NCBI GenBank assembly: GCA_020536535.1
Contig: JAHLWZ010000893.1
Location: forward strand, 1 to 57,526
DNA: 57,526 bases
Reading direction: 5' to 3'
DNA from: Pelomyxa schiedti
Taxonomy: Eukaryota; Evosea; Pelobiontida; Pelomyxidae
Positions 1-10,222 of the stretch are shown piece by piece. A program made the translations under genes and the position numbers. A model generated the notes under the pieces. That model saw only the letters and a list, made by a program, of their open reading frames with translations, was not told the DNA's origin and did not search any database. Positions within the stretch are counted from its first letter, which is position 1; each line of letters opens with the position of its first letter.

Positions 1-127
1 TCTCCAAGTCAGTGCCAGTGCCAGGGAGTTTGAGTTTTTTGGCGGGGGACAGAACTGTCCCACCGCCCTCCCCCGAGTCTATGCTTCCTTCCGCGAGGTG
101 CAATAGTCTTTCTTCCACTGGCGACAT
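1..127 (-). CDS. 5' end of an unidentified gene (partial, runs off the left edge)
   Basis: An open frame begins at the ATG whose complement is at 125-127 and stays open to the window edge, giving about 42 residues. It starts MSPVEERLLHLAEGS and continues through a Gly/Ser stretch to a basic piece, SPAKKLKLPG. The acidic-hydrophobic start followed by a Lys-rich patch reads like a real protein, and GC content falls just upstream of the ATG, as at other gene starts here. No family is recognisable from so short a piece. The rest of the gene lies to the left, so function, length and introns cannot be judged. Confidence 0.4.
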   Translation of the reverse strand, partial: MSPVEERLLHLAEGSIDSGEGGGTVLSPAKKLKLPGTGTDLE

Positions 128-1509
128 TGTCACTTCGAAGGATCTTGGAAATAGTTACGCAGCACGCAGGTTGGTGTGTTTTCGACGAGGAGTTTGTGTT
201 TGCGTTACGGGGGTTGGGTTGGTGTTGGGTTTGTGTTGCGTACCGGGTTGTTTGCCGCGACGCGTGTCAGCCGGGGCGATTAATTTGTAAAAAAATGAAA
301 GAAGTGGATCTGCCCTTTAAAAGCCATTATTACAATTATAATTTTGGAAAGCAATTGCGCAACTGTTAAGACTTTTGAGAGATCTCAATGGAGTGTTTCT
401 AAAAATCTATTTTAGCGTAAGATGCCACATTGAAAAAAACGGAAGCATGTTCTGTCTACCACGGAGATTGGTTGTTTTGTTGTGTGCGCAGCAATTCATT
501 TTGTACAATCAAAAAAAAAAAAAGACAATCATACGGTCGGTGTCAATGTGGGTTTTGCCAGCAGACTGTGATGTATTGCGTTGTGTGTGCAACTTGTAAC
601 ACTGACTGAAGATCCGATCTTGTGGTCGTGGGCGACGTGTGTGCGGTTTGGAAAATCCAAAATCTCGCCGAACGGAACGGAACAGTACGTTCGACCAACA
701 AACTTGTGCTTGCTTTTCTCGTGTGTAATCGCATCGTGTGTGCCGACAAGAGGTGGAGGAGGATAATATTATCACGGTGCCTATAGGGTGGTCTGGGCAA
801 TCATCACGTAACGACGGTGTGTTTTGTTCTGTTAAACTCTGTTCTTCTCCTAACATCACACTCGAAAAAGGGGAAGGTCCGGAGAAGCAAACGAATAGCT
901 GGGCCAAACACACTTCGGTTGTCAGTAGGCCCTGATTATCACAAAATCCACCTTTCTTGTTCAGTTTCGCACGAACACCCACCTGAAGCATCCCATAATG
1001 CATCACACAGGAGTTTCTTTGTTTTTATCAAGGTGCCTGTGGAAGAGAATATTACCCTCGCCATCGGATGGCGTTGTGAATTGATACTTTGGGGTAACTC
1101 GTATGATACTTCTCAACAAAAATGGGGAGCCGCTGATGCACCAAAGTGGAATCAAGGCAAAAATGATACCAAGCACAATGAGTGGGTCCGACACCCTCCG
1201 AGGGTATGACAAATTAAGCTAAATTTTTTTGTTGTTACAATCAATGGTTGGTTGTGTGTGGCCTTGGGCAACCGGCGGCCGGGTTATTAGCTCCAAATCC
1301 CCCCAAGACACTTTGTGTGTTGTTGGTCCTGTTTTTCTTTCCTTCAACAAACGGGTGCTGCAAAGAAACTTCTAAATGTAAAAGCACGTACCAGTGTTTA
1401 CCACTTGATGAAATAGAAAACATTTGTTATGTCCTCGTGTTGGTATGGTTGTATTTGTATCCATTTCCTAACTGCTTAGTTCTGGCTGCCCTGGCTGAGA
1501 AAACAAGGC
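128..1509. other. Spacer with no supported gene
   Basis: This stretch lies between the start of the left-edge gene and the 3' end of the EF-hand gene, both on the minus strand. Open frames are short and overlapping on both strands, and none shows a recognisable domain or a chain of exons joined by convincing splice sites. A run of 12 A's lies near 510-524. The region must hold the promoter of the left-edge gene. It could also hold a fast-evolving or non-coding gene that cannot be recognised by eye. Confidence 0.4.
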
Positions 1510-2364
1510 TTAGGATATTTTGATGTCACTCATCAGCTGCCGGAATTCGTCCAGGTTCAGCTCCCTCCTGGTTCCAGAGAACCACTTTGCGCACACGGAC
1601 TCGATGCAGCGCTTGAGAGCCTCGTCGTCGCGCTCGACCTCGTCGGGGTCGCCGCCGTCGACCATCACTGACAGACGTCCTACAGCTCGCATTATGCGAA
1701 CGACGCCGTGCCTGATTTCGTTGGCGTCGAGCGTTCCGCTGCGGTCAATGTCTAGAAGCTCAAACATAATTTCATCTAGGTGCTAGAAAAAGGGTGGTGG
1801 GAAAGGAAAGGGTAGGAAAGGAAGAGGTGAAGTGGAGATTAGGAAAAAAAAATGGAAGAAGAAAGAATAGAGGGTGGGCATACGTTCCCTCTCTCCAAGT
1901 CTTGGAAGAAGGCCAGCCATAGAATTACTTCGCGCATGCTGATGCCTGTCCAAGAGTAAGAAGGAATGACCTTCGTGTAGCTATACCATTGCTCTCATCA
2001 ACGTCCATAAGCTTGAATAAATTTTCCATTACATCAGCTTGGTCTGATACCAATTCCCTCACAACCTCCTACGCGATCAAGTCAAAATGAATACGTGCTT
2101 TCGCAAACGGTTTTGTTGTTGTTAATTAAAAAAGAAAACTTACAATTTTGGATTCCATTCCACGCATCACGGACTTGAACTCCTCCAAGTTGAGTTCTTG
2201 TGTCAATGTCTTTCCCTACATTTCTTGTCAACAAGAATTCACCAGGATATTTAAGAACAAAAAAAAAAATTAGTTTTTACCAGCCTAGAGAATTGTTGTT
2301 GGATGATATGGAGTTCCTCTTTTGTGAGGAACACGTGAATCGCCTTGGCACGTCCGGTAGCCAT
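1510..2364 (-). CDS. EF-hand calcium-binding protein
   Basis: Five exons (2281-2364, 2144-2215, 1987-2068, 1884-1945, 1510-1782) join in frame to give about 190 residues. All introns are GT-AG and about 40-100 nt long. Two canonical 12-residue EF-hand loops are visible: DVDESNGISMRE in the middle and DIDRSGTLDANE further on, each with acidic or oxygen-bearing ligands and a final Glu. The N- and C-terminal parts (LNLEEFKSVM, LNLDEFRQLM) look like degenerate EF-hand helices, giving a four-hand layout like calcineurin B or neuronal calcium sensors. No N-terminal myristoylation glycine is present (it starts MATGRAK). It probably acts as a cytosolic calcium sensor; its partner is unknown. Confidence 0.85.
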
Positions 2365-2570
2365 CAAAAACGAATCCTCGAGGTTTTGTTGTTTTACGTT
2401 TTGGTTGCTGTTCCACGAAATCTCTCCTTCTGCGCAGGGTGACCCTTCAAAGAGCACTTCCTCAGGAAGCAACACTGTGGGCACAGTGTTGCTTTATACT
2501 AGCAACAGAACCCGATCATTTAATTCCAGGGAAGAGCAAAGCCAAGGGTTTCCGTCATTTCGACGAAAAC

Positions 2571-3345
2571 ATGACTGAAGTTGAGGTGAAGATACGATTG
2601 CCATCGGTTGAGGCTCACGACCGAGTCCTCAGTTTGTTGGGTCCCGCAAAATTCTCGTATCTACAGAGAAATGTGAGTCTTCGTTACAATTGGGGTTTTT
2701 TTAATGGCGTTTTCTTTCTGTAAAGGTGTTTTTCGACGGGCTCAATGGTGAGTTGGGATCCAAAAGGGCCGTTTTAAGACTAAGATTTTACGACTTGTCT
2801 GGCGAACCGTACTGCCTGATAACTGTAAAAGGTTAAGTTACATTACTGGCTGTATATTTATATAACCCGAGTAGAGGACAACAAACTTGTTGATGGTATT
2901 AGCCGAAGTGGTGAGACCGAGGAGCACATTGACTTTGGGGAGGGTCTGACCATTGTGGCAAATCCTGCACTCATCATGACTACATCCAACAATCTTCTCA
3001 CTTTGATACGCCAAAAGTACAATTGCACATCCTTCAAGTATGCTAATCCTTTTGTTACCAGTGGATCACACATCCAACACAGCTACTAGTGTCTAAAATA
3101 CATTACTTTGTAGGTGCCTTGGGGAATTCAACAATATGAGGCATGTTATAAACTGGGAAGACCACAAAATTGAGCTGGATGAAACAAGGTTTGCTTTTGG
3201 AAAGACCTGGGAAATAGAGGTTGAATCCACGATTCCTGAAGTGATTAAAGCAAAGTTGGAAGCTTTTCTGACACAGAACACAATCCCCTACAGCTACAGC
3301 AAGAAGACCAAATTTGCCAACTTCATCACAAACTCAATAGACTAA
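2571..3345 (+). CDS. CYTH-domain triphosphate tunnel metalloenzyme
   Basis: Four exons (2571-2672, 2726-2831, about 2872-3037, 3114-3345) encode about 200 residues, the usual length for a single CYTH domain. The N-terminus carries the EVEVK signature (ExExK) that starts the tunnel fold. Later strands alternate charged residues facing the tunnel, as in LRFYDLSGEPYCLITVK and WEIEVEST. This family hydrolyses inorganic triphosphate, thiamine triphosphate or nucleotide triphosphates with divalent metals; the layout resembles plant TTM3 and thiamine-triphosphatase. The substrate cannot be told from sequence. The gene starts about 200 bp from the divergent EF-hand gene, so they may share a promoter. 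The acceptor of exon 3 is ambiguous by one codon (2872 or 2875). Confidence 0.85.
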
Positions 3346-5439
3346 ACATATTTGCAAGCCCAATTAAAAAACCTTTTTGCTCCAGAGAGTTTTTTTCAAC
3401 TCGTGTTGACAACAGACCGACAGTGAGGGGGAAAAAAAAAAAACAAAAAGTGTGAACGAGGCCGGAGATCATTCCAGGGAGCACCGGTAAGCCCATCGCC
3501 ACCAGGCACCACGTCCAGACCAGAAGCGGCCCCAGGTTCCAGCCCTCAGAATCCGCAGGAGCGACAAGATCCTGCGGACTAACTCCGAAGGCCTTTCCCA
3601 GGGGCGTTTCCCGAAAAGGACCACGTGCGTGTCGGGTCTCGAGCCTTTCGGGGTGAAGCTTTTCGTCGCCCGGGGGGCCAGGCTACCGACGTGGGTCTGA
3701 AAGTAACGGCACGAAGAGGCTTGCATTCGTGTTTGTTGCCCATGTTCCCACCGGCGGCAATCGCCCTCGGTTCCAGATTGTCAACAGCCCGAGGAGGTTC
3801 TGGCCCTGCAGCTTTGGGGTTCTCTTTTTCATCCCTCTGTTTATTTCCAACCTCACTCGCACAAATTTTACACCCTCATCCCGCTCCTTTTAGACGCCTA
3901 GATTTCCCTAACACCGGGCTTATGGGTCCGGTTTTTTGGTTTTTAAAGGAAATCAGACTCCGATCTGCGTTGTGGCCTGTATTTGTGTTGTTGCTGTGTG
4001 GGCTGTTACCGCGCGGCGGTGGTACTTTTTAGTGGTGGTGGCTGGTTTCTGTGGCGTTGGTGTGTTGTGTGGTGGGGGGTTGTTGATTTGGATTTAGTGG
4101 GTGGTGACTGGGTAGTTTCGGAAGAAGCAGCGGTACTCGCGCGGTACGGCCGGGTGTGGCGTGTGGATTTGCTCGACACACCCCATAATCATGTGTGGTT
4201 GCCAGCCGCAGTGGTTTTTTTTGATTTGTTGTCGACACTTTGGCATCGCAGTGCGGATTCAAGCGGCGGGTAATTCACACGATTATGGCTGCCTCTTTAA
4301 GAATGCAATCCCACAAATTCTTCTCTGGTTGTTATGAGTGGTCATTTGATTTTATTTTTTTTTTTTGTATCCAAACTAGCAGGTGTCACCACCTTCTAGA
4401 ATACCCCATCACTGACCACAAAGACTACGGGGGTGTGGAACTGTGTTGCATCATGGCGAGTGCCTTAAGTTACGGTTGTAATTTTAGCTTCCTTCTTCCC
4501 CACTCACCGCGTAAGTAGAATTGGGGCCACGGAACATGCGCCGAAGTTCATCACGCATGCATGTTCCTGACAATGCCGTTCTCTGTGTGGTACACAAGGT
4601 TTTTATTGGGAAAGAAGCCACTTCTTTATAGGTTTCCCCTCTTCCAGAAGCAACATTAACGTTACCTTAGGTTCTCCATTTCCGAAAGCCACACAAGATA
4701 CCCGCATCATGAAATCAGCGCCTACCTTAGGTACTCACAGAGCTGCCACATTGAATAGATTTCTGAGACTCACAAAAGATAATCACATCACGAGAAATCA
4801 CCCTAACTACACAATTTCAAAGTAGCCAGCATCGAAACCGGTTTTCGGCACCCCTTCAGCTCTAATGATACCCTGAATGGAGTTGCCCATCCACCCTTTT
4901 GGAAAATGCTGTGTGACTTCACCTGAGTGTGGCAACATGGTTATATCCTCTGACAGTTCGCAACACCGCTGTTCTCTTGTGTCTCTGGCCAGACTCGCGG
5001 TTAAATCTTAGTCACTGTTCTTGGTGTCCGTCTTCCTTCGACTCTACCTTCAGTACTTTTCAGGAACTACATGACGAACTATGTAGCTCTGATTACCGGT
5101 ACGAAAATAAAGCCGTTTTCTTCTTTATTTTATATGCAAATCAGGTTTGGAACTCCGGAAGCAATCAAACCCTAGCTTACCGGTCGACCTTGAATCCTTC
5201 ACCGGACCCACAGACTCCATTGTGCTTAAACCTTCAGCCATACGATGATGAGATAGGCCTTGCCCTCTACCTGCTTCACACCTCTTGTGATTGTTTTTTT
5301 TTTTTTTTGGAAAACAAATTACCTCCCGAATCTCAAATCCACACCTGAAACAGGTTACCTCTCTAGCCTTCGTGTTGCACCTTTCATTGTTGGAAGAAAC
5401 ACCCAGCCACCCAATCACGATCATTTCCTGGAACAAGTT
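3346..5439. other. 2-kb spacer with no supported gene
   Basis: A GC-rich block (about 3470-3780) is followed by G/T-rich (3980-4260) and AT-richer sequence. Frames are short, and none on either strand gives a family match or a convincing exon chain. Reverse-strand reads near 4500-4800 contain splice-like GTGAGT sequences but the flanking frames hold stops. The right end must hold the COG2 promoter and 5' leader. Structured RNA in the GC-rich block is possible but not demonstrated. Confidence 0.4.
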
Positions 5440-8400
5440 ATGATGACTAGCACAGCGGCGGCGAATCGGTACGACCACCACGAGGCCGCCGTGTGGCCGA
5501 CGACTGCGAGCACCGCAGTGTCCCTCTCCCCCTCTTCCTCCTCATCCCCGTCATCATCATCCTCGTGCGACCCCATCGACGCCACGTTCGGCGCCCCCGC
5601 GTTCGACGCGGACCAGTACTTGGCCGAGAGGCTCCGCCTCCCCTCTTCCTCCTCCTCCCTCGCCTCTTTATCCCCTTTGGCCTCAGGAGGGAGCACGGGG
5701 GGGGCAGCGGCGACTACTACTACTACGACTACGCTGGAGGCGCTGGCGAGCGAGCTCAGGGGCGCGGAGGCGGCGAGGGCGGGGGAGCTGGTGGACGTGA
5801 TCAACGAGCACTACCGCGACTTTGTCAACGTGAGCAGGTGCCTCGGGGGCGTTGGGGAGGTCCTGGGGAAACTGAAGGAGCCCCTGTCCCAGTTCAGGGC
5901 ATTGTTGGCGGTGTGTGCTTGTTTGTTTGTGTGTGATGCACGGGGTGTTCTTCTATTTGTTCTTCTTCATTATTCGTTATCGGATTGTAATTTTATTTGA
6001 TTAAAATTGATTGTAGTTTACGCTTTTAATTCCCACTTGGGTTTGTTGCAAAATTGTGTTGTGTCTGGAACTAAACCAAGCCAACCTGAACAACAATACG
6101 ATAAAAAAAAAAAAAAAAAAAACAGAATTGGGACACAGACCTGGAATTGGCTGTGGCTGAAACTATGGCCTTGGCACAGCAACAAAAGCAGCAGGAAGAT
6201 CAGCGCCGTTCCCAAATGACAACGCGTGAATTTGATGACTGCTGCGCAATATTTGATTCATATTTGGCCCCAGAGGTTTTTCACTTGCCCCTACTGGGAA
6301 AATTTTTATGGTTACCTGTACTGCAGGCTTTTGGAGAACAGGCTGGCAGCAAGCCACTTCCGTCTGCATCTGAGCTAGATTTAATGTCCCACCAGTTAAC
6401 AAAGTTACTTGTCTGGTCGTCATACCCTGAATATGAATTCAGTGCTCCACAACGAGGTTCTCTTCTACCTCACTCACCTCAAATGACATGCATCAGTAAA
6501 GATTGCAGCCATGCGTAAAATGCTGCGAGATCATTTATCAAAGGCGTTTATTTCATCGCTTCAAAGCCGTGACAAGGCCAGCCTGTCTTCAATTCTTTCT
6601 GCCTTTTCTGCCATGCCCACACACAAGCGAAAAAGTACTTCGGATCGTTCTAAAATATCCAAACCTATTAATACATGGTGTAAGGATATTGTTGCGCCAT
6701 TTTTATCCAAGGTGAGTTCCTTTAAATTTCATCTTGTTAATTCTTCTGGACAGTAGACTGTAAATACATCATCTTTGGAGAAGGGTGTGAGAGCATCTTG
6801 TAATGGGCTTGGTGATATCTATCAATCCATATCCACCTGGCTCCGAAGTGCATTAGGGTATATCGTTTGCGTATCTCTTAGCACTGAAATCAATGTAGCC
6901 TAATTCTCGAGGCGGCCAGTCCGCATCTTGGATTTGAATTTTTGGTTTGGACTTGGAACAGTATAGCCACATCTCTCGAAGCATTCCCTTCTATTTTTGC
7001 GGTTGGCTTTGCTGATTCATTTTTCAAGGTAAGAATGCATTCTTAATAATGCCTTCGTCTGACCTAACTAAGAGATACACACTCACTATGCAATTTGTCA
7101 CCTCCCTGGAGGAATTATGCAGAAACTCAGCAGAATTGAACCGGTTTAGGCAACAAGAGACAATGACACAATTCATTCGCAAATGGAACACCAAAGTTTA
7201 TTTCCAGCAAAGGTTAGTATCCTAATACACTTTAAGGTACTAATCCAAACCAGAATGCAGGAAATATCACTGCAAGTAGAACCTATTCTCAGCACATCCT
7301 CCGCATTTCAGCAAGTTACTAACCCCATCTCAGGTAGGGTTCAAAAATTCTTACTTTTTTGTAAATGGATGCAGGATTAGTGTGTAAATCTTCAATAGCC
7401 ATTTTTGAGTCTGTGCAAACCTGCTGGTCCCCAACTGTTTATATACCAGAGCTACTTCCTTCATTTTTGAGGCTAACACTGCAACTTCTAGCACGATATC
7501 AACGTTGCGCAGCTGATGCTGTTGCTGCATTGTCGTCCTCTTCCAAGCCCGCAGTATGACACCTGTGGTAGATTTCATTTTTTGTTACTTATTTTACCAA
7601 TTTCAGGAGGGCGTATCAACCACAGCCACAAGTATGCCACAACCCCCAAAACAAGTACTGGAAGTATGGAGTTCCGCAACCTGCACAGACTTTGTTGCTT
7701 TATACAAAGACCTTGGATCAATTGTGTGCCAGGTAGAAGGCAGTTGTCACCTTACCCATCTGACCTTTATCAGATAGAGTCCCATTTCCGCCTATTAATA
7801 GAAAAGAGTGTAAATGACTCTTACAAAAATGTCATGTCAGGAGTGCTTCCACTTATTTCCAGTATTATTAGTAAAATGAAAAATGGGTCTAATGCTCTTT
7901 AAGGCGCTCTCTCTGATTCCACAGCACAACTCAGCGAAATTCAACGGCAACTAAGTGAAGCAGTCACCCAAAGCGTCACTTCGAAGTGCATGGAACTACT
8001 TCAACCAATGAAGGGAACAATGGCTGCCTTTCGAAGTACAGGGAAACCACCACCCACTTGTCCCGCACCGCATTCCTCCACTATATTGAATCCAGTAGTG
8101 ACACTACGGACCGCTGCTGTTTCCTTTTCAATCCCAGCAGAGGTAGAGCAGAACTGGGTGGTTACAGTTGTTACTGCTGTCACCGAGAAGTACCATTCCT
8201 TTGTAAACATGAAAACCTTTTACTTTGGTCAGGAGTTACGAAATATGCCGAGATCTGATTATGAATGTCAATAGAACTGATGATATGCTGAGGAAGTACA
8301 ACAAAAGTTATACCCAGTCTAGTGTCATTTCCGATACCGACAAATTCCTAATTCAATTATTTTTGGATGTAAAAGTTAGTCTCTATCTTTTTTATCTGTC

Positions 8401-8603
8401 ATATCACATACATCACTTTCAGGAAATCGGCAGGCTCATTGACAACTTGCATGTACCATGCCTGGACTCTAATTCCTTTGAGCCGTATCTCCGCCTTAAG
8501 ACTAGTGTTCTTCAAGGGGAAACTCTACAGTACGTACCCGTAATTCTAAGTCCACTTCTAACACAAAAACAGTATGCAACAACTTTCAAAAGGCAAACCA
8601 TAG
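5440..8603 (+). CDS. COG2: Conserved oligomeric Golgi complex subunit 2 (COG2)
   Basis: A long spliced gene with more than ten exons. After a Ser/Thr-rich low-complexity N-terminus, the first exon carries the COG2 helical core: FDADQYLAERLRLPS, then ELVDVINEHYRDFVNVSRCL and VLGKLKEPLSQFRALL. This is the usual pattern of a tethering subunit that coils with COG3/COG4. Later exons continue with Gln-rich coiled coil, a long helical middle and a C-terminal part including EIGRLIDNLHVPCLDSNSFE. COG2 belongs to the octameric complex that tethers retrograde vesicles at the Golgi. The last exon is uncertain: splicing a 48-nt intron after CTACA gives a stop at 8603; without it the frame runs to 8635. 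A poly-A run of about 20 nt sits inside the first intron. Confidence 0.85.
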
Positions 8604-8654
8604 GCACGGAATGCCTTTGTTTGAGTAGGGAATAAAAAAGCCCAAGTATTTTAG

Positions 8655-9909
8655 TCAAAATTTGTTTTTATTTTTCTTGGGGTTTGAGGCTTCCCACTTC
8701 ACATCTGCCTTAAATTCTTCTGCTGCCTTGTCGAAATTGTACTCCGTCATTTCCAAATAATATGTAGCCTCTTGCTGTGTGACAGCAAATTGTAGCATAA
8801 ATCTTTTTCTCTGTGCAATGCGTGGATCCTCAATCAACACAGGTGCGCGAGGTGGAGGAACAGGCCCGTTCCCATTTCTGGGTATCATCAATGTTTTAAG
8901 GTGGAAAATGTCCCTGTTTGGCAATCTGTTGGCTCGTTGTATGGCACCAGCCTGTGCATATTATTTCAGAAAATTACTAAATACTGACGGCTCATACAGT
9001 TACAGAGTATCTTACAGCCAAGCCTTCCAGAGTATCAGATGGCAGTACAGTGTGGGCAATATACTCATCGGTAGTAGTTGGTGGTGGCGGAATTAAGGAG
9101 GGAGTTGTAGGGGAAGTGGGTGTTGCTGTTTTGGTGGAAGCTGCCTGCTCTTGTGCACGCTGCATTATGGCGCCCTGACTATCGAAGGGGAATGATGACA
9201 TAATATTTGTGTAGGCTGTGTCTTCCAAGTGGGTGTCTGTAAAGCTGTTAAAAAGAGATCAAGTGCTGTAAAGGCAACCAGCAACTCGGCAGCCTCGGCA
9301 ATTTCGGTCAGTGGCGTCAGCTTTGAGGACTTTTATTTTCGCCATTGGGTGGTCAACAAAGAAGTTGAATTCGTCGCCGTATCTGTTCGTTTGTTACAAG
9401 TTTATACGAATAGAGGTTAATTGCCTGCAGCAAGTCCAGCCGACCATAGTGCCTTGCATACATGACTTGGGCTCCACGAATTGCCCAGGGTGGTAAAAGC
9501 AAGTCAAATCCTTGTCGCCAAGGCTGTAATACTGATGGCATCTCACGCAACGTCGCCTGGTGTTAAGCCGTTCTTCCTCGGTCATCTGCGAAGTGCTGGC
9601 AGGGGTCGTTGGGTTAAGAAGTGGAAGGGGCCCAGATCCGTCCGTGCCGGTGTTTCCTCCCACAGCGTAAACGACCTGCACCGTATCTGGTGTCTGAATA
9701 GAAGATCCATCCGGAGTGAGACGAGAAGGCATGACTAAGGGCGTAACGATCTGGTACGTAGGGTGGTTTGCGTCCACAAAAAACGGCGGTTGCTGGACCA
9801 GCGGTCCCGTAGGGAGAGATCCATAGCCTCCCTTCATCTCCACAAAAGTAGGTGCTTCCTCCAGCGGGGAATACGGAAATGCCACCAACGGTGCCGTGTT
9901 ATGTGCCAT
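8655..9909 (-). CDS. Zinc-cluster, LysM and UBA-like domain protein
   Basis: Four exons (9408-9909, 9279-9320, 9004-9236, 8655-8951) join in frame to 357 residues. After a Pro/Thr-rich N-terminus comes a metal-binding cluster: RCVRCHQYYSLG, then CFYHPGQFVEP, then GWTCC, then NCRGCRVADTH, that is CxxC, CxYHPG, WxCC, CxxC and His. A LysM domain follows (YIAHTVLPSDTLEGLAVRYS, then AIQRANRL and LKTLMIP across an intron). Near the C-terminus RFMLQFAVTQQEATYYLEM resembles a UBA helix bundle. No signal peptide is seen, so the LysM is probably intracellular, as in LYSMD-type proteins. The zinc and LysM halves are joined by a 42-nt intron with a weak GTTGCC donor; two tandem genes (starts at 9909 and about 9201) remain possible. 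Confidence 0.65.
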
Positions 9910-10222
9910 GTGTGCTGTGTTGTTATTTGTTTTGTTTGTGAAAATCGAAGCACAGGAGATCTCTTTTTGTTGCGTTCTACAGGAATTTTGGAATTGGCTA
10001 GAAGCAACACGAAACAGAGGCGTTCGTTCCCTGCTCGTGGGGAGAAAAATTGGCTTTGGCAGTAGTTCCCTGCGCCCAATGCTTGGCAATCACAGAACTG
10101 GATCTTCTTCACTGGAGAAAAAACAGAAAACATAAAAAATTATAAATAATAAGAACGAGACAGCAACAGCAGTTAGTTGTGAGAAAACAAACGCAAAGTC
10201 GACGATAAACGATATAGAGAAA
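9910..10222. promoter_or_regulatory. Divergent promoter region between the zinc/LysM gene and the GIGYF-like gene
   Basis: The two genes are transcribed away from each other and their start codons are 313 bp apart. The spacer is AT-rich near the plus-strand start. No specific motif could be assigned. Both 5' leaders and core promoters must lie here. Confidence 0.45.

Noticed and set aside
5260-5439. An in-frame upstream extension of COG2 starting at 5260
   Set aside because: It would add a poly-Phe stretch from a T run and residues unlike any COG2; the ATG pair at 5440/5443 fits better.
9383-9397. A possible 15-nt intron (GT...CAG) that would remove an in-frame TAA in the zinc/LysM gene
   Set aside because: An 87-nt GT-AG intron at 9321-9407 keeps the frame and gives the expected CxxC-His end of the zinc cluster, so an ultrashort intron is not needed.
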